Positions 1 through 14,066 of a stretch of 64,000 nucleotides of DNA are shown here, one piece after another; position 1 is the stretch's first letter, and every line of letters begins with the position of its first letter. The stretch comes from Amoebidium appalachense (taxonomy: Eukaryota; Ichthyosporea): contig CAVNZM010000005.1 in assembly GCA_963693365.1 (NCBI GenBank), positions 12,028,001 through 12,092,000 of the forward strand, given 5' to 3'. A program made the position numbers and the translations under genes. The notes below the pieces were generated by a model, which was not told the DNA's origin, ran no database searches, and saw only the letters and a list, made by a program, of their open reading frames with translations.

Positions 1-135
1 ACCGCCCTCTCTCCTCCCCATCCCCCCCCCCCCCCCCCCCCCCCCCCCCCACCCGGTTTCACCATTATCCCCCATTTCGACCATGTTTCCCTCAACCCCC
101 CCCCCCCCCCCCCCCCCCGCCCGCCCCTTCCCCTG

Positions 136-217
136 ATGCATCTTATTTGTGTGCTTGGCAATCTGCGTTGTGTTGTCCGTAATGGATGTGTACTTGGTTT
201 TCTGCAATGCATTCTAA
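136..217 (+). repeat. Poly-C-bounded intronic repeat core, copy 1
   Basis: Lies in the SUZ12 intron before exon 429, in sense orientation. Shares CTGCGTTGTGTTGTCCGT and the ending GCATTCTAACCCCCC with the other copies; poly-C lies on both sides. Confidence 0.6.
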
Positions 218-306
218 CCCCCCACCGCCCCTTTCCGGGTCACCCTAACACGCACATGCACACACAACACATGCACGCTCGTGCGCACACAAACACACAT
301 ACACAC

Positions 307-2354
<2,048 letters not shown>

Positions 2355-2853
2355 GTTACCCCCCCTCCCCCCAGCCGCCCCACTCCGCACGCACACACGT
2401 ACACACACGCACACACACAGCACACGTGCCCGCGCGCGCACACACACACACTCACTCACACACATACACACGTACACACGTAACACACAAAATGCTCCCC
2501 CCCCCCCCCCCCCCCCCCTTCATTCCATCTTCTGACTTCTTCCCGTTACCATCACCGTGTTGTTGAGTGTTTTGTGTTATCTATCACGTTTTGTTGACTT
2601 CTTGTGTGTGCCGCCTTCCATTCTGAGATCACTGATTTTCTCGATTGTGACCAGAGGGCTCATAGGAGCACAGTAGGAATATTTTGAGATGGAACCCCCT
2701 GCACTCCCCTGCCCCCTCTCTCCCCTTCCGCCTGGGCTCTCCCCGCCAGTGCGACACCACTCGATAGCGGAGAAAGGTTTTTGAAAGAAAATCACGATAT
2801 GTTTGTTATTCCTTTTTTTTTTTTTTGGTATTGCATCTTTTGACTGGACGGGT

Positions 2854-2856
<3 letters not shown>

Positions 2857-2904
<48 letters not shown>

Positions 2905-3026
2905 CTGCTGTGAGAATTGTATGCATGTTGTAGAGTGCCTGTGTACAGTAAGAAGGTGGGTGTGGGTGCTGTGTAATGGCATGTGGGTGAAGTGGGCGGG
3001 AAAGAGGGGACGGGGGGCGGGGAGGG

Positions 3027-3063
<37 letters not shown>
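2857..3063. repeat. Paired long poly-G tracts
   Basis: Two G runs (about 2858-2904 and 3030-3063) flank roughly 125 bp of unique sequence within the 3' part of the SUZ12 locus. Confidence 0.9.
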
Positions 3064-3064
<1 letters not shown>

Positions 3065-3111
3065 TTTGTACGTGTGGGTGTGGGTGGGTGTGGGTGTGTG
3101 TATTAATAGCA

Positions 3112-3260
3112 GAAGTTGCCTTTTCGATGTACACCGATGGTGGAGGTACACCTTCTCCGGTAAATCTTCTAACCGGAAAACGGCTGTACAGGATTTCACC
3201 GATGATGATGATGGGGTTAAAAGAAGGAGGATCTTGCCAAGAAAAGAACAACCGAAATAG
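3112..3260 (+). CDS. Possible terminal exon of the SUZ12 homologue
   Basis: After a TAG/CAG acceptor-like site at about 3107-3112, one frame stays open to TAG at 3258-3260. It encodes an acidic DFTDDDD stretch followed by basic VKRRRILPRKEQPK, composition that suits a nuclear protein C-terminus. A second frame is open to 3336 and carries no recognisable motif. The link to the SUZ12 exons is inferred only from position and strand; the phase could not be fixed because the upstream donor is unsure. Confidence 0.3.
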
Positions 3261-3339
3261 CTGGCAAAGAATCACGGTTTCTTATGGCCACAAGTGTTTG
3301 TGTTACCGGAAAGTCAGATCAGATATCTGTTTTTAAGTT

Positions 3340-3720
3340 TTACACAAGTGAAAAATGTTTTCTAACAGTGGGCCAATGAATTTCGATTTCGATCTGGGTA
3401 TTGAATGAATGTATATATTAAAAAGGATGCTAATTGATAGTATGCTAATAATAACCTCATGTAGGTAGAGAAAACAGTGTTGAGTAAGGGTTAGTCGTAG
3501 AGGTTTAGTAGAAAAGATTTGTTCTGTGCACACGTGTTGTTTTATTGACACTTTCTTTAGCATTGTGTGTGCCCAAAGTGTAATTGGTTAGATGTAATGT
3601 GGATTTGAGACCACGCTAGCATACAGTCACCCCCCCACACACGTGTTCACAAGCTCTTTCACTCACTCACAGTGCACATACATGCGTACACTCACACTCA
3701 CAGGTGCACGTGCGCGCGCG

Positions 3721-3780
<60 letters not shown>

Positions 3781-4510
3781 TCTCTCATTCTCTCACATTG
3801 CTCAACTACGTATACCAGGAAACTTTAAGCATTTCTGTCCTGTATTCATACGAAATCAGCTTGTAGCGAAATTCCATCATCCCGACGACGGTCCGTCCCC
3901 TAACGTCTGTGCATGCTCCCCCCAAAAATCCCCACAACTAAACAAGTTAAATTTTCTAGGATGGCAACCTCAAACACACAGTAGCACCACCACTGTCCCC
4001 TTGGCCATTACTCATAGTAAACATCATACAAATCAACAAATGCACAAGCACCCCCAAACAATCACATGTGCGTGATCTTTCCGTAGACAACTGTTGAGTG
4101 ACAACCATGAACCCAAAATTAGTCGTTTGACAAGAACGTTTCATAATTCACAAACCCACTCCCATATACATATAATACCACTGAACGCTCCAATTCGAAT
4201 ATTTCCTTCCACCAGGAGCCACCATAATTGCGTTTGCACCCTCCACTTTCAAAGTTTGGTGCAAAATACGGGACATTTCCGACACTGAATGTGGATGGTG
4301 CGTGTGGTCACCCTACAGAAAAGTGATTTAAAATACCATCCAGCCCTATTGAATTGCAACATATACTGAAAAGGGTACCCCCATACAGATTTCCCCATCC
4401 AACCCTCCCCCCCCCCACCCCCCCCCCCCCCCCCCAAAAAAAATCCAAATTTCGTAAATTTCGTGAATTTTCAGACCCCCCCCACCCACCCACCACCCAC
4501 CACCACCACC
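3340..4510. other. Non-coding stretch between SUZ12 and the minus-strand gene
   Basis: No convincing exon seen. It holds AT-rich unique sequence, a GTGCACGTGCGCGCGCG tract followed by (AC)n at 3722-3779, and C-rich runs at 4405-4435 and 4476-4514. The two genes converge here, so 3' untranslated regions are likely. Confidence 0.6.
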
Positions 4511-4513
4511 ACC

Positions 4514-5163
4514 CTACTCGTTCTTTGCAGCGTGCCTTGCCTTATTGCGTCTTCTATCTTTCTCTTTCCTCACCTGTTGCCCCACCCGTTCATCATCACT
4601 CAGGGTTTGAAATATACGCCCCAGAGCTTTGACACTGGCACGACGGCGCCTGCCCCGTCCTCTGCCTTCCATATTTGGTTCCTCCGATGACGTCACAATC
4701 ACGACCTCCTCCTTATGTGCAAGTAAATCCTCTCTTTTCTGATTGGTCAACGGAGTATCTAATCGTTCCTCCCCCACCTCCTCAATCGACTCCGATTCTG
4801 ATTCGCTCTCGCAATTTCTCTTTTTTCCTTTTTTGGCATTTCCAACTAGGCCGAACGCTTGAGCAAATATGTGGTCAGGTGTGGGCTGCATGCGCGCAAC
4901 TGGCCTTCTACGCCGGGGTGGGGGGGATTTATCATAGAATCCCAGGTAGTTGAAGTTGGGCTCTTTGGGGGGGCCCGATGGACAGGATTTCCAACTTTTC
5001 TTCGGAATGCGGGGGGGGTCCGGTTGGGTGGTGACGGTGGACATGTGAGGCCTTGGCTGATCTGTTTGTGGGTTGGTGGGGAGAGAGGTTGGAGGGTATG
5101 GGGGGGATGGTTTTTTTTTGTTTTTTTCTTGTTTCTTTTTTTTCTCTCTTTTTTTTTTTTTTT

Positions 5164-5207
<44 letters not shown>

Positions 5208-5347
5208 AGAGTTAAGAATGTGTTAAGAAACACAAAATACACATTCGCGACGCGTATGGACAACACAATGCAGAAGCTGTGCAAACCAAAGACAAGGAGT
5301 ATGCATCGTATGCAGGTACCGTCCTGTCTGTGTGTGTCTGTGTATGT

Positions 5348-5404
<57 letters not shown>

Positions 5405-6039
5405 CTAGGTGTGTGGGTGGGTGGGAGTGTTTGTGTGTGTTGAAGAGGGAGGGGGCGCGGAAGGGGGGGGGGGGGGGGGGGGGAGGGGGGAGGGGGGGGG
5501 GGGAGAAAGGGGGATGTGATGGCATATCCCTTAACGACATGTACAATTTATCTTTCTTCGTTCAAGTACTGACATCTTAGAAATCACTCTCGCAGGGCGG
5601 AGGAGAAGAGGGGAAATGGGAGGGGGGGAGAGGGGGGAGGGGCACGGGGGGAAGGGGGGAGGGGGGAGGTACCTTTGTCTATCTTCCGTAAGAGGGGGAA
5701 GGTGGGCGGGGAGGGGGAGGGGGGGGAGGGGGGAGGGGGGGGAGGGGGGGGAGGTACCTCTGCCTATCTCCCGTATTCCATATCTCCTTGCAAGCCCGTC
5801 AGATGAATTCGAACTGGATTCGGACTCTGATGGAATCCCTTTGGCTTCGACCTTAACGGGTGTAGCTGTAAGGTAACTATAGTGAGTGAGAGATGCTAAA
5901 TTAGGATTTTCCTTTTTTAAGGTGACTAAGAGACCAAAGACGTGTGGGATCTGAATTCATGAATTTTTTGTGTTTTGGTGTGTGCTGCGGCGGGTGTGTG
6001 TGTGTGTTGTGTGTGTGTATTGTGTATGTTGTGTGTATG

Positions 6040-6071
<32 letters not shown>

Positions 6072-6987
6072 ACGCGCGTGCGTGTGTGACACTGTGTGTG
6101 TGTGTGTGTGTGTGCGTGGGTAAGTATGCGACAACAAGATCTGCATATGTGTGTGTATGTGCATGTCCGTGAGTGACTGGCAACAGTGAGTGGAAGCCTC
6201 ACCGAATACTTGGATATCTCCCTCCTTCTCACAGCATCTCAAGGTTGTGTTTGCAGTTCATATACTTTGTTTAGTGCAAAGAGGAACAGGGAGGGGAAGG
6301 GGAGGAACGCCGGGCCGGGGGGAGGGGGGGGGAAGAGGGGAGTGAGAGAGAAGAGAGCAAGATAGAGAGAGGGGGGGGAGAAAGGGAGGGTGGGTGGGCT
6401 GGGGGGCCGGGGGGGGGGGGAGGGGGGGGAGGGGGGGCAAATGGACTCTTACCAATCTCCGGTGTGGCGGGTATGCCCCCTGCAAAGTCCATCTGTCCCA
6501 TGGGTGGTTTGGCTTCGGTCTTGACCCTTGCTGCTGCCGCCTGTGTGTGTGTGTGTGTGTGTGTGTGGGCGCGCGCGCGCGCGTGTGTGTGTGTGTATGT
6601 GTGTGTGTGTGTGTGTGCCTGTGTGTGTGCCTGTGTGTGCGCGTGTGCACACGCATCATCATCCCCTTTACGACACAAATTCTGCTTGACAAGACACCCA
6701 CCGGTCCCAAAAAAACGGCTATCTGAAGTGTACGGAAATTATATTTCTTGGGTGACTCCGTTATCCCGTGGCGTATCCTTATCTGTCCGGAAACCTAGGC
6801 CAAAGTACGCATGGGTAGGTCGGTAAACATGGACACATCCAGAGTATATACATTCGGGGTTGGCACTGTGAGCACTTACACATCTGTTTAATTCCGGTTC
6901 GTTAACGTCTTTTATTCCCTGCCGCCGTCTTTTACACACACGTCTGCACACACATGCACACACCTGCACAGACACTGCCTCTCCCCT

Positions 6988-7021
<34 letters not shown>

Positions 7022-8003
7022 TTCTCCTCCCTCCCCAGCCCGCACAATCAAAACACAAACACACACACACACACAAACACACACACAAACGCAAACACAC
7101 ACACACACACACATACACACACTCTCCCCCCCCTCCCCCAAACCTCACAGACAAATTTTTTTCCCATCCCCTCTCCCTCTCCCCCCCCCCTCCCCCCTCC
7201 CCCTCCCCCAACGCCACCCCACACCACACACAGATGCACACACACACCTGCACCTGTCCATATAAGCATCTGGCGTCCCCTCCCTCCCTCGCAATCCACC
7301 TCTTTACTCTCTCCCTCTTTGCGCTCACATGCTTGATCCTTGTGCACCCACACCCCCTCAGCCCCTTGAAAAACCACGGAAGGGTGTCAAGAGGCCAATC
7401 GTGTTTCCCTCTCTGACGGCACACAACCATTGCAAGGTTGATCTGTGGGTGTTGTGTTAGAGTTTCAGTTCTTAAAAAACATGACACATTTTGACCCCCC
7501 CCCCCCCCCCCTCCCCCCAGCCCCTTCCCCCCCCCCTCCCCCCCCCCCCCCCCCCCCCCCCCCCTTCCCCCACCACCACCCCACCACCACCACCACCACT
7601 ACCACCACCCAACCAGCCACGCATAAACCCACACACACACACACACACGAAAAAGGTGTTTGCCTGCGCGAAAATACTCTCATGGGTACCAACACACGAT
7701 TGTGGGAAAGTAAGTATGTACATACACAAAAACATAGAGAAACTACTACATGAGAACATGTGGGCCATCATCCCGCCCACTCCCCCCCCCCCGCCCCTCC
7801 TCCAGCCCTCGAAAAAAAGAAAGAAAGAGAAGAAAAAAGAAAAGAAAAGCAAAGAAAAAAGAAAAAGAAGAAAAGAAAGGAGAGGTGGGGGGGGGGGGGG
7901 GGGGGGGGGGGGGGAGGGGGGGCGGAGATGGGGAGGGAGGGAGGGAGGGAGGGAGGGAGGAAGGGAGGGAGGGAGGGAGGGAGGGAGGGAGGGAGGGAGG
8001 GAG

Positions 8004-8044
<41 letters not shown>

Positions 8045-8281
8045 GGGGGGGGGGGGTGAGGGCTAACTTGAGAGAACCCCCACCTGTGTGTCATCAGTTA
8101 TCACCACACTGTCTAGACATCTGTGCCCGTGCAGAGAAAGTGCCTCTGCATCTTTGAGCACCCCCCCACATTCCAATTTTTGCAGCGCTGCCCGGGCAAT
8201 TTTTGTGTCATACTTGCTGCCCGTTTCTTCGTTTTCTGAGGCTGTGACGTACACTGGGTCCGGGGTATATTTATCTTCCAT
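4514..8281 (-). CDS. Unrecognised spliced nuclear-type protein
   Basis: Minus-strand gene, family not recognised. Exon 1 (8281-8084) starts MEDKYTPDPVYVTASENEE and ends in phase 0 at CAG|GTGGGG. Exon 2 (7442-7254) is in phase and encodes a Cys/Trp/basic-rich segment with RQRGKHDWPLDTLPWFFKG and SAKRERVKRWIAREGG. Later probable exons: about 6943-6880 (GIKDVNEPELNRC, strong GTAAGT donor), 6540-6453 (ARVKTEAKPPMGQMDFAGG), 6237-6203 (AVRRREISKYS) and 5865-5758 (Ser/Glu-rich PSESESSSNSSD). The last exon, from about 5040 to the stop at 4514, encodes PNFNYLGFYDKSPPPRRRR, a CESESESES acidic run and a basic tail ending RRNKARHAAKNE. Charged low-complexity runs and basic patches suggest a nuclear or chromatin/RNA protein. 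Phases between exons 2-3 and 6-7 do not all close, so exons are missing or misplaced. The existence of a gene is fairly sure, its function unknown. Confidence 0.55.
5207..5320 (-). repeat. Poly-C-bounded intronic repeat core, copy 3
   Basis: On the minus strand it reads GCATACTCC ... GGTTTGCACAGCTTCTGCAT then TGTGTTGTCC, and ends in poly-C (the G run 5177-5206). Poly-C plus (AC)n (5334-5404) precede it. Sense orientation with respect to the minus-strand gene 8281-4514. Confidence 0.65.
5663..5777 (-). repeat. Tandemly duplicated exon end and 5' splice site
   Basis: GAGGTACCTTTGTCTATCTT (from about 5666) and GAGGTACCTCTGCCTATCTC (from 5751) are near-identical on the plus strand. The second is the donor end of the 5865-5758 exon on the minus strand, so the exon/donor edge exists twice, separated by G-rich spacer. 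Confidence 0.6.
6013..6120. repeat. (GT)n microsatellite
   Basis: Imperfect GT array interrupted by TATTG and CACGCGCG units, inside the intron downstream of the 6237-6203 exon. Confidence 0.9.
7934..8056. repeat. (GGGA)n, (GA)n and poly-G compound repeat
   Basis: About 70 bp of GGGA units, then about 30 bp of GA units, then about 23 G. It starts 28 bases beyond the exon 1 donor of the minus-strand gene. Confidence 0.95.
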
Positions 8282-8289
8282 AGTGACTG

Positions 8290-8680
8290 TGGTGTTAGTT
8301 ATTTTATAATTTCGTTAACAATTGATTGTCATCCAACGTGTGCTCTCCACTCGTACTAACGCAGGGTGGGAGTACAGAAGAAAAAGAGGTGCCAAGGAAG
8401 GTAGATATCACCTGTAATCACCCGTGGGTATGTAAACAATGTTCTTGTTTTTGTTTTGTTAAGCGCAGTGGTGCCCTGAGCAAGTAGCTCATAGCGTTCC
8501 ATTTGATTAAAGAACCGCGAGTTAAAAAATCGGATATTAATTAGAAAACTGTCTGGCAGAACCCAGGATAATTGTCTGAAACACAGGTAGAAGAAGGAAA
8601 CGTTTCCCCCAGTGTCGAGTTCACTATCGGTTTGTCCTTTCTTCTTGCGTTAAGACTCAATACGGAGACAAAGGAAGGCA

Positions 8681-8718
<38 letters not shown>

Positions 8719-9180
8719 CCTAACACGTCTCGTGTTACATGACAGGGTTTGCGCAAAGCTCACGCGAACTGGATGGCACATCCGGATGCTGACCTCTGTA
8801 CGAGCAAAACGTCTGGAAATTTCAAAGGCACAAAAGAGGCACGTGAAAATAAAAAATGGTTGCTTTCATGACGCACCTCTTCTGCGTTTGAGAGGGTCAC
8901 CTCCTCCATGGCTCTTTAATATTTTCTTTTGCTCGAAGCTCTGAAACAGTCAAACAAGCTGTCACCGCAAGTACGTAAATTTCACCACCCCACACACGCC
9001 GCACGCATGAGAGCACGCATGTCCGACTTGAAGTTGCCCTGTGCCATATGTTTTCCCGAGAGAGGAGGCAGCGTGGAGTGAATCGGGAGCACGGCCATCT
9101 AGAGTCTCTAGATGGCCGTGATCTGGGCTGGAGGCAGTTTCATTCTTTCTGCATTCCAAAACGTGTATTAGATAAGATTT
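8290..9180. other. Upstream region of the minus-strand gene; short palindrome
   Basis: Unique, moderately AT-rich sequence with an A run at 8682-8715. A palindrome with 15-bp perfect arms (9090-9104 and 9106-9120, CACGGCCATCTAGAG and its complement) has a single-base loop. No gene seen. Confidence 0.6.
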
Positions 9181-9380
9181 TGATTTGTGATTGGTTTCTT
9201 TAGGGAGCTTTATCCGTATATGGTAAGTGAGTTTTGGAGCCAACAAATGACGTTGGTTGCAGACTTGCCAAATTGGTAAATGTACACTCACAGGGGATTG
9301 GTTAGAAAAAATGTTAGCTGGTTTGATTGGTTTTGGTTAGGGATTTCCGATTGGCTAGTAAGTTAGGTATATAGACGGAT
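9180..9380 (+). promoter_or_regulatory. Repeated inverted CCAAT boxes and a TATA box
   Basis: At least four GATTGG (inverted CCAAT) motifs lie near 9188, 9294, 9325 and 9348, followed by TATATAG at 9368-9374. This is the arrangement of a strong RNA polymerase II core promoter. A similar GATTGG plus TATATAG pair precedes the transporter pseudogene at about 16284-16327. No transcript is known; the call rests on motif spacing alone. Confidence 0.45.
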
Positions 9381-9583
9381 CACACGCGGATTTTGACTCA
9401 GTTTTGTCTTTTCAACTGTGTGACCGTGGTTAGTGATAGAGGAAAATTCGGCAGAGAGAGGTGAGGGTTTAGTCGTTTGGTTACAGTGGGTTTTGGTGGC
9501 TGTCTTGTTAAACAGCACAACCTCCTTTCGATGACTGAATAGCGTCTACTTCTTTGTGCTGGGTTTTTCGTTCTTTCGCTACA

Positions 9584-9832
9584 ATGTCTTCCTCTGGTGT
9601 GCTCCAGTTTCTTATTAATCAAGTCCAGTCTTCCCCTCTTGAGGTTGCAGTGAAAGTGGTGGTGACCAATGCTGTTGTCTTCTCTAACTCCCCTGTTTTG
9701 TCTAAGTGGGTGGTTTTAAGACGTTTGCTGGTGTGCCTGTTCGAACGTGTGCGCCCCCTCTCCACTCCGCCTTCAGACACCGACTCCAACAAATGTGAAA
9801 ATGTCAATTTAGGAAGAATGAGCCACATATGA
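9584..9832 (+). CDS. Small hypothetical ORF, 82 residues
   Basis: ATG at 9584 lies about 210 bases downstream of the TATA box at 9368. The frame encodes MSSSGVLQFLINQVQSS, a hydrophobic middle (VAVKVVVTNAVVF) and a polar tail, ending at TGA 9832. No family recognised. It is free of simple repeats, which sets it apart from most short ORFs here, but it could be chance or a fragment of a spliced gene. Confidence 0.25.
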   Translation: MSSSGVLQFLINQVQSSPLEVAVKVVVTNAVVFSNSPVLSKWVVLRRLLVCLFERVRPLSTPPSDTDSNKCENVNLGRMSHI

Positions 9833-9834
9833 TT

Positions 9835-10240
9835 GGTGAATACATCGAATAGATCCCGATCGAAACGCCGCGGCGCCAGTCACACATGTCACATGTGGCT
9901 TGAGGCCTCACAGCTCAGTCTGCAGTGAGTGTCACAGAATGTATCCTCGCAGTCGTATGCTGTTCACTCTGCTTCGCCGCAGAATAGCAGTACATAAATA
10001 TATGTTTATATTTTCGTTGGCTTTGTTCCTGTTTACCTTTATAGAGTCCTTCGTGCTTTGCGTCTCCGGCGCACAGAATTGCGGCCTAAGCTTGCTTCGG
10101 CCCCGGCGATGGCTATATACAGGCCTAACGGTACCGGTGCAGGCCAATATCGGATGATACGCTGGGCGGCTATGCCGGACTTCCAACACGATGCTAGATG
10201 CACATTTAAGGGACGCCCGGAGGCTGTCGAACGCGGAGGG

Positions 10241-10272
<32 letters not shown>

Positions 10273-11410
10273 ATGGGGAGGGGGGAAGGAGGAGGGGGGG
10301 ATTCCCGGGTGAGTAGTAGTTTGGTGACAGGTGGGTGATTGACCTTGGCTGGGGTTACTGGTGTCATCATCAGGGGAGAGAGGAGGAGGGGATGGGGCAG
10401 CATGAGATGCGCGTACTTACGTGCGTGTGTCATGTTCTTCTGTGCCACACGGTGGTTGCTCCAGTATATGAGTGCTAAAACACGTCTGCGTGTGTGTGCA
10501 TGTGCGTGCGTGCGTGCTCGCGAGTGTGTGCGTGCGTTTGTGTGTGCGCGTGTGTGCGTTCGTGCTTATGTGTGTCTGTGAGAGAGTGTGTTGGCACGCG
10601 TGGGTGTGTGTTTTTGCCAGGTTGTTTGTTTGTGTGTGGTTATGCGTGAGTGTGTGTGTACATGTGTGCGTGTATGCGTGCTTGTGTGTGTGTGTGTGCT
10701 GGTGGGGGTGGGTGATGGGTGGTAGGGGTGATGGGGGTGGTAGGGGTAGGGGGGTGGGCCGACGGGTGGGGGTGGAAGGGTGGGAGGGGGAGGGGGGGGG
10801 GGGGGGGGGGGCATGATCCAAAACCCGCCCCCCCCCCCCCCCCCCCTTCTTTTTTTTAGAGTACTAGTAGGATTGCAATCAGGCAGACAGGCTCTTGCAC
10901 AACCCCCGGTTTACTCATGCTTTTCGCCTTTAGGGGAGGGGAGAGAGAGGGGGGGGGGGGGGGGGGGGGGGGTCCTGAATCTTGCGAGGGCAACTCTACG
11001 GGCATTGCATTACGTCTTAATCCGGCACACAGTGTCGGCTTTGTTTTGATTATCGCTTCGGTGATTTTTATGCATTGCCGAAACCTAACTAAACTTTAAA
11101 AGAGGAGGTAGTAAAAACGTGGGTAGCTACAAACTATAGAAATGTCCGACTAAATGGCATATGTCTATAGTACAATGATTCACATCACGGATACGCCTTA
11201 GAGAGAGCAGTATTTTCAATACATAGTCAACATCACCTGGATAAAGTAGTTACATTACTATCATGAGAGTTCTTTATTTTACGCGACCTAGGCTCAGCTA
11301 CCGGATGAAACACAAGATACAGCCAGTCAGAGTAATCATATTGGCTGGTAGCACAAACCATATAAACACAGGTATGACAACAGAAACATAAATCAGGCAA
11401 ATTTCCAAAT
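9835..11410. other. Non-coding stretch upstream of the transporter's 3' end
   Basis: Contains unique sequence, poly-G tracts near 10239-10272, 10790-10811 and 10950-10971, and an imperfect GT-rich tract at 10485-10700. No supported gene. Confidence 0.6.
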
Positions 11411-11416
11411 TTACGC

Positions 11417-13619
11417 CTAGGTGTGCACGAAGACAAGTACCAACGAAACCGGTGTAAATATAACCCCAAAAACAACCAATCCAATAGCACCGTACTTACG
11501 TCCGGCCTCCCGCCAAGAACGTTCAGGAGTAATGGGCAGTCCCGTAATTGTGTCATTATCATTCCCTCCAAACATGCGGTAATAGCACACTCCCGGAAGA
11601 ACAAACACCATAAGACTAGCAGCGGTGGAACCGATAAGCGAAAACACAATTCCGAGATCGTCAACGAAAAGTGCGACCACGTATGAAGCCAAAAGAATAA
11701 ACACAGTCACCCCCCAGTAGAGCACAGCCTCGTTCCTCCCAGACTTTGAGATTTCGTCATCGTTACCCCCCTCCTGCGCCTTGTTTAGCTTCTGGTGCGA
11801 TTTGATAGCTGCTGTTATATTTTCAATGGCATGAATCGCCGACGATCTGCAGGCATGTGCAAGCAGTGGGTACGTGACAGAAACACAAAAGCTGACTCCG
11901 ATACGCGCCACCGTTATTGGCGTTGTGGGTGGGTAGCTCTCCAACACGTTGCTTCTAACCTTGGACCCGTACGTAAGATACCCAAACAGGCCAAAACACA
12001 CCACCAGAGTATACACAACCGCCATTGCAGGAGCAATAATAGCATCCATACGATGGACGGACGGGTGGCGAACCTCGTTGTAAATGATGAAGATGTTTGT
12101 GTGGCCGGCAAAGGCATAGACACATATGGGGAGGGACTTGAGGATGGATATGATGTTGCTGTTGACTGCCACAACCTCACCCTGCGTGCAAGAAAATGTT
12201 TAGAGCAGTTTTAAACGTCTTGATGCCGGAGGGAAAAAGAAAAAAAAAAAAAACTTTGAAACTTTGTAGAAGAAAGTCCTCTGTTAGCCCCCCTCCCCCC
12301 CCCCCCCCCCCCCCTTCCCCCCCCCCCCCCCCCCCCAACCCCACCCTTTAACCACCCCCCTTCCCCACACAAACCCTCTCCGCCCATTGCATTCCACGGC
12401 CCCCTCCGCCCCCCCCCCCCCCCCCCCCTCCCCCCCCTCCGCCCCCCTCCCCCCCCCCCCCCCCACCACCACCACCACCACTACCACCACCGCACTCAAC
12501 AACCCAACATTGACACACACACAGAACGGCCGGCAAAACACTGTCACCCTCGTATTATAACGAAAACATGTCATGAACATATAGGGGGGGGGGGAGGGAG
12601 GGGGAGAAGCAAGAGAGAGAAACATTGAGAGAGATGCAACCAGTACCTTCACGCTGCAGTCCGCAGGGTTATCAAACTGCCCGCACGGGTCCAGGGAGGG
12701 TGTGGGTGCAAACAGGAAGAGTAGGGCCAGAACCATGAAGTAGAACAAAAACACAATGGAGGCTGATGATGTGTAGGCCAACTTGTCCGTTTTCTTCATG
12801 CACGTGAGTGGGATTGCAAAAAGAACAAACGAGACCGTCATCCAAAAACGACGATCCAATAGGAAACTGTCCTGAGATAATTGCCATATTTGGCCGACTG
12901 CTTGCGGCATTAGGCCCCCTACAACGATAAAGTATGACGTCATGGCACCATAGGTGAAGAAAAATACGGCCAAATCTCCCACCAACGCCAATTTTGGGCA
13001 CGTGTATTCAGCAAGTTGTCCGTACGATGTGCGCTGTGTGTGCAGGTGATGTGCACATTTGGACAGAAGGTGCATGCCAAAAATAGTAACCAAAAGGAAG
13101 ATGAGAAGAATGATGGACGTGAGTAACCAGCCCCCCTCGCTGTATGCAAAAGGTACAGCGAGGATTCCGGCACCGATGCATGCGTTTGATAAATTTGCTG
13201 CGCTGGCAAAAACACCCATAGTGCGGTTGGGGTTGGATTCGGAGGAGGATGACACTCCGTCAATGGGTGTTTGCACGTTGATTTCGGTATCCTGAGGAGG
13301 GTGAGGCAAGGTCAACAATATGATTTAATGAAAATTTAAGTTGGCAAGTTGACCACCTACAAGGTGGATTGTGTGCAAAAAATCGGCGCTGCAAACTCAG
13401 ACTTGAATACAAAGACATCAGAAGCCAGTACCAAAGACTTTCCCATTCTTTTGTACACACTTTCCGTGCAACACTGCGAGTGGTTCCTGTACCGCATTTA
13501 TCCGACCCGGATCCCAGAGCGGTCCTGATTTGTTGAAGCACTAGTTAACATGAACGAAAATAAAACTACGAAAATCCTCCCTCCCCCCCCCCCCCTTCTC
13601 CCCCCCCCCCCCCCGGCCC

Positions 13620-13692
<73 letters not shown>

Positions 13693-13824
13693 ACATGTAT
13701 CCACTGTAGTAGGCACACACGCACACGCACACACTCCGCACACACACACACACACACACGCACACACACACACACACCGTGACACACACACATACGCGGA
13801 CACACACGTACACGCACACACACG

Positions 13825-13865
<41 letters not shown>

Positions 13866-13980
13866 TGCACACACGCACGCGCGCACACACACATACGCCC
13901 ACACGCACGTACGCGCGTGCGCGCACACACACACACACACACACAACACGCACGCACACACACACACACACACACCCGCG

Positions 13981-14066
<86 letters not shown>

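Noticed and set aside
2904-2985. Possible antisense copy of the poly-C repeat core in the SUZ12 3' region
   Set aside because: Similarity is limited to GTATGC and GTGTAC words; it was left out because it would be the only antisense copy and the match is too weak.
7440-7495. Possible degenerate repeat core before the C run at 7494
   Set aside because: Only GTGTTGTGTTAGAG and the TTTTGAC ending resemble the family; it also overlaps the edge of a probable coding exon.
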